Notes under the pieces: model-generated
Seen by the model: the letters and a program-made list of their open reading frames with translations, nothing else
Databases searched by the model: none
What the model was told of the DNA's origin: nothing
In this document: positions 18,417-25,150 of the stretch, piece by piece
Position numbering within the stretch: position 1 is the first letter of the stretch
Layout of the letters: each line of letters starts with the position of its first letter
Program-made: the position numbers and the translations under genes
Source of the DNA: an uncultured Bacilli bacterium
Lineage (GTDB): Bacteria > Bacillota_I > Bacilli_A > RF39 > UBA660
Reading direction: 5' to 3'
DNA length: 34,523 bases
Assembly (NCBI GenBank): GCA_947581765.1
Contig: CANPVU010000015.1
Location: 1 to 34,523 of the forward strand

Positions 18417-18844
18417 TGTTTGATTTTGATTCAGCTAATGAATTTTGCAATACTTATACAGCTACTAATAATGTTACTACGGAAATATTAAATAATTTAC
18501 GTGCAGCGAAAGATACATTAGAAGTTGCAAAAAATTCCATGGCTGAGAACTTTTCGATTGATGGAGTTGGCTCTGATAATGGTGCTATTTCAAAATTATG
18601 TGAAAGAATTAATAATCAAATAAATGATTTATCAGGTCCTATTGCTAGTTCTTATTCTAGTGAAATAACTAGAGTAACAAGACTTGCTGAAGAACATGAA
18701 AGAAATGAAGCTGCAAGACGTGCACAAGAGGCGGCTAGACTTGCTGAAGAAGCAGCTAGGCGTGCAGAAGAGGAAGCTAGACGTAATGCTGTTGCAAATG
18801 AAAATAAACAATCAAAGTATCGAAGTAGCTTTGGTAGTAACTAG
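18416..18844 (+). CDS. Small coiled-coil protein in the T7SS substrate run
   Basis: A 142-residue protein starting with GTG, one base overlapping the upstream stop (TAGTG), with no clear ribosome binding site, so it depends on coupling. The N-terminal half (FDFDSANEFCNTY...) is helical. The C-terminal half has a charged alanine-arginine-glutamate repeat (about residues 98-124, built of EAARRA/EAARLA blocks) that should form a long single helix or coiled coil. There is no WxG. A shortened, decayed copy of this gene follows immediately. Function is unknown; partner or chaperone for a T7 substrate is an inference from position. Confidence 0.55.
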   Translation: MFDFDSANEFCNTYTATNNVTTEILNNLRAAKDTLEVAKNSMAENFSIDGVGSDNGAISKLCERINNQINDLSGPIASSYSSEITRVTRLAEEHERNEAARRAQEAARLAEEAARRAEEEARRNAVANENKQSKYRSSFGSN

Positions 18845-19011
18845 TATTTGATATTGATTTAGCAAATAAATTTGTAGAGAATGAATTTTTAATTGTAGAA
18901 GTTTGCTCTGATAGTAGTGCTATTTCAGAATTATATGAAAAAATCGAAAAATTGCGCAATAAAATGGGCAAGAATTCATATAAAATTAGCATTTTGCTAA
19001 TTTTTTTGTAG
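18844..19011 (+). pseudogene. Decayed, internally deleted duplicate of the preceding gene
   Basis: Reading from 18844 gives VFDIDLANKFVENEF then VEVCSDSSAISELYEKIEKLRNK. These match two separated parts of the upstream protein: FDFDSANEFC at its start, and GVGSDNGAISKLCERINNQIND about 50-70 residues in; the stretch between is missing. The junction CTAGTATTTGAT copies the upstream CTAGTGTTTGAT, but the GTG start has become GTA, so no start codon remains. The frame stays open to a stop at 19009 inside a terminator. This is a relic of tandem duplication; it could also be read as a coupled ORF with a non-standard start. Confidence 0.6.
18982..19007 (+). terminator. Terminator inside the WXG gene run
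   Basis: A 9-bp perfect stem AAAATTAGC/GCTAATTTT (18982-18990 with 18996-19004), loop ATTTT, continuing into T. It would reduce expression of the next two genes unless read through. Confidence 0.75.
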
Positions 19012-19023
19012 AAGGGAATTTAT

Positions 19024-19308
19024 ATGAATTTTTATATTGATGCAGATAAGATGATTGAATCGGGAAATGATATAATTACGTTGTCTAATGATTTAAAAGA
19101 TGCCTTACAAGCATTGTATAGCAGAATTGAATTAATTACTACATCAGAAACTGAATGGGTAGGAAATTCTGCTGAGGCATTTGTAGAAAATGTAAGGACA
19201 TATAAAGGTTCATCAATTAATTATGCAAGTGAAATTTATAAATATGGTGAGTATTTAGTTAATTCAGGAAATAAAATGAAAAATAGTATAAATCAGTCAA
19301 GGAGGTAG
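19024..19308 (+). CDS. WXG100-family protein
   Basis: A 94-residue classical WXG100 hairpin: helix 1, then TEWVGNSAEAFVENVRTY (WxG at about residues 48-50 with a downstream A.AF pattern), then helix 2. Size and spacing match EsxA/EsxB. The start has AAGGGA at 19012-19017, placed after the internal terminator. The next gene begins one base after its stop, so the two form a pair; WXG100 proteins often dimerise with such a neighbour. Secretion by the EssC system is inferred from the family. Confidence 0.78.
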   Translation: MNFYIDADKMIESGNDIITLSNDLKDALQALYSRIELITTSETEWVGNSAEAFVENVRTYKGSSINYASEIYKYGEYLVNSGNKMKNSINQSRR

Positions 19309-19309
19309 T

Positions 19310-19609
19310 ATGGCAAATTTAAAGTATAATGACAATGGTATTGAAAATAACATAAAATCTAATTTTTCACTTGCTATATCATACCTGCATAAAGCAAATG
19401 ATTTAGCGAATAAAATTGTTGTTTATGACGATTTTCCACAAATGAATAAATTAAATGCATGTTTAACAGATATGGTATATACCGAATCTGATTTAAAAGA
19501 TTTAAAAACATGGTTAGAAAATAGTCAATCCATAATTAAAAGAACATATACTGAAATAGATGATTATATATCATTATTGCCTGCAACAAAATTAACTATT
19601 AGGAAATAA
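19310..19609 (+). CDS. Small helical protein paired with the WXG100 gene
   Basis: A 99-residue protein, helical and hydrophilic, without a WxG motif. Helix 1 is about residues 10-35 (NNIKSNFSLAISYLHKANDLA) and helix 2 about 58-88, separated by VVYDDFPQMNK. No family was recognised. It is one base downstream of the WXG100 gene with a strong AAGGAGG site at 19300-19306, and ends in a strong terminator. The two-helix size and tight pairing suggest a heterodimer partner in the T7 pathway, which is inference. Confidence 0.55.
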   Translation: MANLKYNDNGIENNIKSNFSLAISYLHKANDLANKIVVYDDFPQMNKLNACLTDMVYTESDLKDLKTWLENSQSIIKRTYTEIDDYISLLPATKLTIRK

Positions 19610-19633
19610 TCAATGATTATTTCCTTTTGTTTT
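19601..19633 (+). terminator. Strong terminator of the second WXG unit
   Basis: An 11-bp perfect stem AGGAAATAATC/GATTATTTCCT (19601-19611 with 19615-19625), loop AAT, then TTTGTTTTG. It includes the stop codon of the preceding gene. Confidence 0.88.
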
Positions 19634-19652
19634 GTAAATTTCATAATAAACA

Positions 19653-19681
19653 TTGCTTTTTTTTAAAAATTTAGATATAAT
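19653..19681 (+). promoter_or_regulatory. Promoter of the DUF4176 pair
   Basis: TTGCTT (19653-19658), 17 bases, perfect TATAAT (19676-19681), 31 bases before the ATG. Confidence 0.7.
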
Positions 19682-19712
19682 TTTATATAGTAGATGGGAT
19701 AGTGAATTATTT

Positions 19713-20264
19713 ATGTCTGTAGAAGATAAATATTTACCTATTGGAACAATATGTACTGTAAGAGAGTATTCCAAAAAAGTAATTATAGTTGGATATTATG
19801 CAATTCAATATAATGGAAATGTTAATATGTATGATTACAAGGGGTATTCATATCCAGAAGGTTTATTGTTAGACAATAAGTCAATTTATTTTAATCATAG
19901 TGATATAATTAAAATAGATTTTATGGGTTTTAAGAATGATGATTATAATAAATTAAATAATATTTTATTAGGTCAAAATTCTGATGAACAATTAAGAAAC
20001 AAAACATTGGAAACAAAAGGAAACTTTAAATTTGATGAGAATGGTGTTGTTGTGTATGATCCGTTCAATAAAGATTATTATAAAAGTGAAATAAAAGTTT
20101 CGGACAATGTTGAGAAAGATAAATCTATAGATATTGATAATCCATTTTACAAAAAATACGAAGAAAAATCAGAAAAGGAATCTACTGATGCAGGGAAATG
20201 GCCCATATTTAAAAATATAGTTTTTGATGAAAATGGTATTGTAGTAAGCGCGGAAGAAAGATAA
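19713..20264 (+). CDS. DUF4176-like T7SS-associated protein with FDENG motifs
   Basis: A 183-residue protein. Residues 1-75 (YLPIGTICTVREYSKKVIIVGYY...YDYKGYSYPEGLL...NHSDIIKIDFMGFKND) match the DUF4176 pattern, a small beta-rich domain commonly encoded in T7SS loci. The C-terminal half is low complexity with two copies of a short motif, FKFDENGVVV (about residue 106) and IVFDENGIVV (about 173). An upstream TTG at 19653 is in frame but is the promoter -35; the ATG at 19713 is chosen. It is followed after 12 bases by a longer gene with the same design. Function of the domain is unknown. Confidence 0.65.
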   Translation: MSVEDKYLPIGTICTVREYSKKVIIVGYYAIQYNGNVNMYDYKGYSYPEGLLLDNKSIYFNHSDIIKIDFMGFKNDDYNKLNNILLGQNSDEQLRNKTLETKGNFKFDENGVVVYDPFNKDYYKSEIKVSDNVEKDKSIDIDNPFYKKYEEKSEKESTDAGKWPIFKNIVFDENGIVVSAEER

Positions 20265-20276
20265 AAAGGTGATGTT

Positions 20277-21194
20277 ATGAAAAGATATTTAACTATTGGT
20301 TCAATGTGTGATTTAAAAGGTGATGAAAATAATACAAAATATTTAATAATTGGATATAAAAAAAATGGAAAGGATTATGAGGCTGTTTTATTTCCAGGCG
20401 GAACAACAGATGGTAAATCTTCGGTATATTTTAATACAGATGACATAGATGAAGTTTATGATTTAGGATATAAGGATAAAGAAGCTATTCAATATTTGAA
20501 ACAAGTATTTGAAGCAAAAATACTTAGAACTTTTATTCCTAAACAAACTGTATCAAAAAAGGATGAAGGCGCTTTAAGTTCTCCAACTGATTTATATGAT
20601 ATAAAAAATGACTATTTTGGAATTGAAGTTGATGAGTCAAAAAATCAAGGTGAAAAAGTACCATTTACAGTAAAAGATGTACCAGAAACATTGAAATTTA
20701 AATTTGACGAAAATGGTGTAGTAATTGCCGATGAAACTGCTGTTAAGAAAAATAATGCATCTCTTGGAAAATTTAAGTTCGATGAGAATGGAAGAGTTGT
20801 TGAAGATAATTCTACAGAAAAAGTAGAAAGTCCAAAAACTAGTAGTTTTAAATTTGACGAAAATGGTGTAGTAATCGCTGATGAAACTGCTATTAAGGAA
20901 AATAATGCATCTCTTGGAAAATTTAAGTTTGATGAAAATGGAAGAGTTGTTGAAGATAATTCTACAGAAAAAGTAGAAAGTTCAAAAACTAGTGGTTTTA
21001 AATTTGACGAAAACGGTGTAGTAATTGCTGATGAAACTTCCATGAAGGTAAATAATACACCAATTGGAAAATTTAAATTCGATGAGAATGGAAGAGTTGT
21101 TGAAGATAATTCTACAGAAAAAGTAAATAGTCCAAAAACTGGTGGCTTTAAATTTGATGAAAATGGCATTGTTACTATGGATGCGTCTATATAA
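20277..21194 (+). CDS. DUF4176-like protein with tandem FKFDENG repeats
   Basis: A 305-residue protein. The N-terminal 75 residues (YLTIGSMCDLKG...KYLIIGYKKNGKDYEAVLFPGG...YFNTDDIDEVYDLGYKD) resemble the DUF4176-like domain of the gene before it. From residue 141 the protein is a tandem array of three 50-residue units, each with two FKFDENG(V/R)V motifs (VVIADET type and VVEDNSTEKV type), plus a final partial unit: seven motifs in all. At DNA level these are 150-bp direct repeats (20697-21146). No signal peptide or membrane segment is seen. It ends the T7SS island. A secreted or effector-handling role is possible but unsupported by known homology. Confidence 0.6.
   Translation: MKRYLTIGSMCDLKGDENNTKYLIIGYKKNGKDYEAVLFPGGTTDGKSSVYFNTDDIDEVYDLGYKDKEAIQYLKQVFEAKILRTFIPKQTVSKKDEGALSSPTDLYDIKNDYFGIEVDESKNQGEKVPFTVKDVPETLKFKFDENGVVIADETAVKKNNASLGKFKFDENGRVVEDNSTEKVESPKTSSFKFDENGVVIADETAIKENNASLGKFKFDENGRVVEDNSTEKVESSKTSGFKFDENGVVIADETSMKVNNTPIGKFKFDENGRVVEDNSTEKVNSPKTGGFKFDENGIVTMDASI
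20697..21194 (+). repeat. Three 150-bp tandem repeats plus a partial unit
   Basis: Units start at 20697, 20847 and 20997, with a truncated unit at 21147-21194. They are in frame (50 codons each) and nearly identical, so copy number could change by recombination or slippage. Confidence 0.92.
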
Positions 21195-21195
21195 T

Positions 21196-21252
21196 AAAGC
21201 GAGTATGTATTGAGATTTTGTTTTGTGTTTCTCAATGCTATATTCGCTTTTT
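21196..21252 (+). terminator. Terminator closing the T7SS island
   Basis: A long imperfect hairpin: outer stem AAAGCGA/TCGCTTT (21196-21202 with 21244-21250) and inner stem TTGAGA/TCTCAA, ending in a short T-run. Confidence 0.7.
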
Positions 21253-21268
21253 AATTGAGATTTAAACA

Positions 21269-21297
21269 TTTACTATTAATTATCAGAATGATATAAT
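21269..21297 (+). promoter_or_regulatory. Promoter of rpiB
   Basis: TTTACT (21269-21274), 17 bases, TATAAT (21292-21297) with a TGA extension at 21289-21291. Confidence 0.7.
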
Positions 21298-21313
21298 TAG
21301 TTTGGAGGTATAT

Positions 21314-21751
21314 ATGAAAGTAGGTATAGCAAATGATCATCATGGAGTAGAATTAAACAAAGATTTGACAAAATATTTAGTAAGTTTAGGATATGATGTA
21401 GTTAACTATGGACCAGATACTACAGAACCGGTTGACTATCCAATATATGCATTTAAACTTGGAGAGGCAGTAGCTGCTCATGAGGTAGATTTTGGAATAG
21501 TTATATGTAATTCTGGCATAGGTGTTTCCATAGCTTGTAATAAAGTAAAAGGAGTAAGATGTGCTAAAGTAAATGATGAATGGGAAGCTAAAATGACTAG
21601 ACTTGATAATGATGCAAATGTAATAGCAGTTGGTTCTAGATTACCAATTGAAACATTGGAAAGCATTATTAAAGTATTTTTAGAAACTAATTTCTCTAAT
21701 GAAGAAAGACATCAAAGAAGAATAGATTTAATTAATAATTATAATGGGTAA
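21314..21751 (+). CDS. rpiB: Ribose-5-phosphate isomerase B (RpiB/LacAB family)
   Basis: Interconverts ribulose 5-phosphate and ribose 5-phosphate in the non-oxidative pentose phosphate pathway. The 145-residue protein has the family core: MKVGIANDHHG at the N-terminus (DHAG in most members, here DHHG), NYGPDTTEPVDYP, and CNSGIGVSIACNKVKGVRCA containing the catalytic Cys. LacA/LacB galactose-6-phosphate isomerases share the fold, so substrate is not certain; no lac genes are nearby. ATG at 21314 follows GGAGG; an earlier TTG at 21302 overlaps that site and is rejected. Its stop overlaps the next start by 8 bases. Confidence 0.92.
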   Translation: MKVGIANDHHGVELNKDLTKYLVSLGYDVVNYGPDTTEPVDYPIYAFKLGEAVAAHEVDFGIVICNSGIGVSIACNKVKGVRCAKVNDEWEAKMTRLDNDANVIAVGSRLPIETLESIIKVFLETNFSNEERHQRRIDLINNYNG

Positions 21752-21941
21752 AATAATATTATATGCTGCTATTATTCCATTAGTAGTTTGGACATTAGAG
21801 TCATTAAGACTAGATACATTATTTAAAAAAAATAGACAGGCTCAAATAAAATTATTATATGTCTTTATGTCGCTTGCACTATCTTATTTAATTGTAAATT
21901 GTTTATATGATTTTTCATTTTACTTTAGATCACTTGTGTAG
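21744..21941 (+). CDS. DUF1146 (YwzB-like) small membrane protein
   Basis: A 65-residue protein with two membrane helices (about residues 3-18 and 38-57) joined by the conserved loop LESLRLDTLFKKNRQAQIKLL, the signature of the DUF1146/YwzB family. Function is unknown. In Bacillus the homologue lies in the same murA-spoIID-mbl neighbourhood, and here it again directly precedes spoIID. It overlaps rpiB by 8 bases. Confidence 0.85.
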   Translation: MGKIILYAAIIPLVVWTLESLRLDTLFKKNRQAQIKLLYVFMSLALSYLIVNCLYDFSFYFRSLV

Positions 21942-21961
21942 TATGTTTTATAGGAGGTTCT

Positions 21962-22876
21962 ATGAAAAACATACTATTTTTTTGTCTACTATTTATTTTA
22001 ATTCCAACTTTAATAATTTTTTTACTTGTAGTTGAACCATTTCAAAATAAATTTGAATTTAGTAGAAATACAACAGTTAAAGTATATAGAACTAAATCTA
22101 AGATTGTACAAGAAATTCCACTTGAGGAATATGTTATTGGTGTAGTAGCAGGAGAAATGCCAGCATCATTTAATATAGAAGCATTAAAAGCTCAAGCAGT
22201 TGCTGCAAGAAGTTATATAATGTATAAGATAGTAAATAATAAAAATAAAAAATATGATGTTGTAGATACAGTTTTAAATCAAGTTTATCTAGATGATAGT
22301 GAATTAAAGGAAAAATGGGGAAATAAATTTAATGAATATAAAAATAAAATTACTTCATCGGTAAAAGAAACTGCATATGAATATATAACATATAATGGAC
22401 AAGTAGCAGATGCATTATTTTTTTCTACTAGTGGAGGATATACAGAAAATAGTGAAGATGTATTCTCTAGTAAGGTTCATTATCTGCAAAGTGTAAAAAG
22501 TCAGTGGGATGAAATATCTCCAGCATTTAACGAACAAATTGAGTATGAATATGATGATTTTTGCAAAAAATTACAAATTGATGTTACAAATAAAATAAAT
22601 ATTAAAATTATAGATCAGACATCAAGTGGAAGAATTAATAAAATTATTATAAATAGTAAAGAGTTTACAGGTAATGATATTGTAAAATTATTAGGATTAA
22701 AGTCTGCTAACTTTACAATTAATCCATTAGAAAAAATAGTAATTACTACTAGAGGATATGGTCATGGAGTTGGAATGAGTCAATATGGTGCAGAAGGAAT
22801 GGCTAGAGCAGGATATAAATACGATGAAATTTTAAAATATTATTATCTTGATGTAAAAATAGAAAAAATTAAATAA
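21962..22876 (+). CDS. spoIID: Stage II sporulation protein D, lytic transglycosylase
   Basis: Cleaves peptidoglycan glycan strands during engulfment of the forespore, with SpoIIP and SpoIIM. The 304-residue protein has an N-terminal membrane anchor (about residues 5-25), then the SpoIID core: IPLEEYVIGVVAGEMPASFN with the probable catalytic Glu at residue 65, EALKAQAVAARSY, the STSGGYTENSEDVF segment, and the C-terminal TTRGYGHGVGMSQYGAEGMA signature. GGAGG lies 5 bases upstream of the ATG. Gene order DUF1146-spoIID-spoIIQ-mbl follows Bacillus. SpoIID-like proteins occur in non-sporulators too, but the spoIIQ and cotJ genes in this window favour a sporulation role. Confidence 0.92.
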   Translation: MKNILFFCLLFILIPTLIIFLLVVEPFQNKFEFSRNTTVKVYRTKSKIVQEIPLEEYVIGVVAGEMPASFNIEALKAQAVAARSYIMYKIVNNKNKKYDVVDTVLNQVYLDDSELKEKWGNKFNEYKNKITSSVKETAYEYITYNGQVADALFFSTSGGYTENSEDVFSSKVHYLQSVKSQWDEISPAFNEQIEYEYDDFCKKLQIDVTNKINIKIIDQTSSGRINKIIINSKEFTGNDIVKLLGLKSANFTINPLEKIVITTRGYGHGVGMSQYGAEGMARAGYKYDEILKYYYLDVKIEKIK

Positions 22877-22927
22877 AAACGTATAAAAAAATCATTATTG
22901 TAAAAACTTTTAATAGAGGTGAAAATA

Positions 22928-23542
22928 ATGAAAAAATATATTATATATTCGTTATATGGATTTTGTTTAATTTTAATGATTGCTGTAGTAGTAACTTATA
23001 ATAATGTTTCTAAGGATGCTCCAACTGCGGAAATATTAACTGATTATGATTATGTTTATGATATTTTAAATAGTACTGTTAAAGAGGTTAATAATGAAAG
23101 TCAAATAACTGTTATTAAGCCATATATTAATAAGGATGTTAAAATAGTTAAAAATTATTATGATTATAAATCAGAAGAAAAAGAACAACAAAATTCCATT
23201 ATGTATTATGATGGTACATATATGCAAAGTACAGGTATAAGTTATGGAGCTAAGGATTCATTTGAAGTAGTTTCTGTACTACCTGGTGAAGTAACAGAGG
23301 TATTAGAAGATAAATTAGTTGGAAATTCAATTACTATAAAACATGATGATAATACATATAGTGTATATCAAAGTATAAAAGATATTAAAGTATCTAAAGG
23401 TGATAAAGTAAGTCAAGGAGATGTATTAGCAACTACAGGTACATCTAATATATCTCAAGAATTAAACAATCATTTATATTTTGAATTAATAGTAAATGGT
23501 AAATGTGTAAATCCAGAAGAGTATTATGATAGTGCATTATAA
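22928..23542 (+). CDS. spoIIQ: SpoIIQ-like protein with degenerate LytM/M23 domain
   Basis: A 204-residue membrane protein with one N-terminal helix (about residues 4-23) and a C-terminal LytM fold (about 95-204). In Bacillus SpoIIQ sits in the forespore membrane and binds SpoIIIAH to zip the two membranes during engulfment. The peptidase zinc site is lost: the HxxxD region reads YGAKDSF and the last motif is HLYFE instead of HxHFE (His to Tyr at residue 184), so the domain is structural. The core VVSVLPGEVTEVLEDKLVGNSITIKH and VYQSIKDIKVSKGDKV is typical. ATG at 22928, behind AGAGGTGA, is preferred to an in-frame GTG at 22919 within that site. Confidence 0.85.
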   Translation: MKKYIIYSLYGFCLILMIAVVVTYNNVSKDAPTAEILTDYDYVYDILNSTVKEVNNESQITVIKPYINKDVKIVKNYYDYKSEEKEQQNSIMYYDGTYMQSTGISYGAKDSFEVVSVLPGEVTEVLEDKLVGNSITIKHDDNTYSVYQSIKDIKVSKGDKVSQGDVLATTGTSNISQELNNHLYFELIVNGKCVNPEEYYDSAL

Positions 23543-23552
23543 TACTCTTTTA
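23517..23552 (+). terminator. Terminator of the rpiB-spoIIQ unit
   Basis: A perfect 11-bp stem AAGAGTATTAT/ATAATACTCTT (23517-23527 with 23539-23549) with an 11-base loop that overlaps the end of spoIIQ, then TTTTATCTTATTTT. Confidence 0.8.
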
Positions 23553-23593
23553 TCTTATTTTATTTATAATTGATGTAATACAGTAGAAAAATA

Positions 23594-23602
23594 TGTTATA
23601 AT
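23594..23602 (+). promoter_or_regulatory. Extended -10 promoter of mbl
   Basis: TGT-TATAAT at 23594-23602; the -35 region is poor. It is 27 bases before the ATG. Confidence 0.55.
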
Positions 23603-23628
23603 ATAAGAAGTATTGGAGGTTAGATCAT

Positions 23629-24621
23629 ATGTTTTCAAAAGACATAGGAATAGATTTAGGAACTGCCAATGTATTAATTTATGTAAAAGGACAGGGAATA
23701 GTTTTGGATGAACCTAGTGTTGTAGCACTTGATTCAGAAAGTAAAAGAATAGTTGCTGTAGGTAGAGAAGCACGTGATATGCTTGGAAGAACACCAGGTA
23801 AAGTTCAAGCGATAAGACCTATGAAAGATGGAGTAATAGCTGATTTTGAAGTAACTGATATAATGTTGAATCATTTTATAAAAAAAATAAATGGGAGAAA
23901 TCTTTTTTCTAGACCTAGAATATTGATTTGTTGCCCATCTAATATTACACAAGTAGAAAAGAATGCTATAAAAGAGGCAGCAGAAAGAACAGGTGCACGT
24001 AAAGTCTTTTTAGAAGAGGAACCAAAAGTAGCTGCTGTAGGTGCAGGACTTGATATATCAAAACCAAGTGGTAATATGGTTATAGATATTGGTGGTGGAA
24101 CAACAGATATAGCTGTTTTATCTTTAGGTGGTATAGTAACAAGTGCATCAATTAAAATAGCTGGTAATGTGTTTGATAATGATATAATTAAGTATATAAA
24201 AGATAAGTACAAATTATTAGTTGGGGAGAGAACAGCAGAAGAGATAAAAATTAAAATTGGTACAGTATTTCCTGAAAATATAAACGAAAAAATGGATGTA
24301 AAAGGTAGAGATTTAGTTACTGGGTTACCTCACTCAATTACTTTATGTTCGGCAGAAATAGAAGAAGCATTAAGAGAAAGTATGTTTCAAATTATTGCAA
24401 AAACTAAACAAGTACTTGAGGAAACACCTCCAGAATTATCTTCAGATATAATTGATAAAGGAATAGTTTTAACTGGTGGAGGTGCAATGGTAAATGGACT
24501 AGATAAATTATTGTCTCATGAGCTAAAAGTACCTGTGTTTTTAGCTGATAGTCCACTTACATGTGTTGTAGAGGGAACTGGAGTTTTACTTGAAAACGTT
24601 CATTTAATTGATAATAAATAA
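23629..24621 (+). CDS. mbl: MreB/Mbl actin-like cell-shape protein
   Basis: An actin homologue that forms membrane-bound filaments guiding the elongation-type peptidoglycan machinery. The 330-residue protein carries the MreB signatures: DIGIDLGTANVLIYVKGQGIVLDEPSVVA at the N-terminus (phosphate-1 loop), ICCPSNITQVEK, the phosphate-2 loop MVIDIGGGTTDIAV near residue 145, and the adenine-binding LTGGGAMVNGLD near 285. Position after spoIID and spoIIQ identifies it as the Mbl member, although spoIIID, which lies just before mbl in Bacillus, is absent. The start has TTGGAGG. It implies a rod-shaped cell. Confidence 0.95.
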   Translation: MFSKDIGIDLGTANVLIYVKGQGIVLDEPSVVALDSESKRIVAVGREARDMLGRTPGKVQAIRPMKDGVIADFEVTDIMLNHFIKKINGRNLFSRPRILICCPSNITQVEKNAIKEAAERTGARKVFLEEEPKVAAVGAGLDISKPSGNMVIDIGGGTTDIAVLSLGGIVTSASIKIAGNVFDNDIIKYIKDKYKLLVGERTAEEIKIKIGTVFPENINEKMDVKGRDLVTGLPHSITLCSAEIEEALRESMFQIIAKTKQVLEETPPELSSDIIDKGIVLTGGGAMVNGLDKLLSHELKVPVFLADSPLTCVVEGTGVLLENVHLIDNK

Positions 24622-24646
24622 AAAAAGCTATTACTAGCTTTTTTTA
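24619..24646. terminator. Bidirectional terminator between mbl and cotJC
   Basis: Stem AAAAAAGCTA/TAGCTTTTTT (24621-24630 with 24635-24644), loop TTAC, with A-run and T-run flanks. It covers the stop codon of the minus-strand catalase gene. Confidence 0.88.
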
Positions 24647-25138
24647 TGCTTGATCTTCTTTTTTGTATATACTTTTATAGTACTCTCTTAATTCTTTAAA
24701 ACGTTGATAATGAACAACCTCTCTTTGTCTTAAAAAGGAAAGTGGTCCTAATAAATCTGGGTCATCAGTCATTCTCATTAGATTTTCATAAGTAACTTTA
24801 GCACGTTTTTCTGCTGCCATATCGCTTACTAAATCAGCATCCCAATCTCCTGTAGTTTCTATATATGCAGATGTAAAAGGAACACCGGCAGCATCTACTG
24901 GAAATAGTGCATGATCATGTTGTACGTATTGAGCACTTAGCCCTGCTTTTTCTAATTCTTCTACACTAGCACCTTTCATTAATTGTCCTACCATTGCTGC
25001 AATCATTTCAACATGATTCATCTCTTCAGTACCTATATCATTTAATAATGCTTTACCTCTTTCATCTGGCATATTATATCTTTGATTTAAATATCTCATA
25101 GCTGCAGCCCATTCTCCGTCTGGACCACCATATACCAT
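24644..25138 (-). CDS. cotJC: CotJC-type manganese catalase, C-terminal part of an interrupted gene
   Basis: The C-terminal 159 codons of a coat-associated di-manganese catalase, which destroys hydrogen peroxide. Metal-ligand regions are all here: PDGEWAAAMRYLNQR, DIGTEEMNHVEMIAAMV, EKRAKVTYENLM and REVVHYQRFKEL. The open frame starts with ATG at 25138, but codons before GGPDGE (25127-25138) come from the integrated element and there is no ribosome binding site, so it is probably silent in this form. The missing start of the protein is at 30160-30069, about 5 kb away on the same strand. Joined at the shared GG (25125-25126/30069-30070) the two give 190 residues, the normal length for CotJC. 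Confidence 0.9.
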   Translation of the reverse strand: MVYGGPDGEWAAAMRYLNQRYNMPDERGKALLNDIGTEEMNHVEMIAAMVGQLMKGASVEELEKAGLSAQYVQHDHALFPVDAAGVPFTSAYIETTGDWDADLVSDMAAEKRAKVTYENLMRMTDDPDLLGPLSFLRQREVVHYQRFKELREYYKSIYKKEDQA

Positions 25139-25146
25139 TTGGGACT
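25119..25146. other. Attachment site, cotJC 3' side junction
   Basis: Plus strand: gene-derived TCTGGA (25119-25124), central CC (25125-25126), then the element-derived arm ACCATATACCATTTGGGACT (25127-25146). The arm is the exact reverse complement of the arm at the other end (30049-30068). Confidence 0.88.
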
Positions 25147-25150
25147 TTTT

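Noticed and set aside
19653-19712. Upstream TTG start for the first DUF4176-like gene
   Set aside because: The TTG is the -35 box of a TTGCTT-N17-TATAAT promoter; the ATG at 19713 starts the conserved domain.
20697-21194. FKFDENG repeats as choline- or glucan-binding cell-wall repeats
   Set aside because: The resemblance to YYFDENGxM is superficial: the aromatic and Gly-Trp positions that bind choline or glucan are missing, and there is no signal peptide.
20645-21269. Long minus-strand open frames opposite the FDENG repeat gene
   Set aside because: They are mirror images of the 150-bp repeats with no ribosome binding site, and the plus-strand frame carries the domain and repeat logic.
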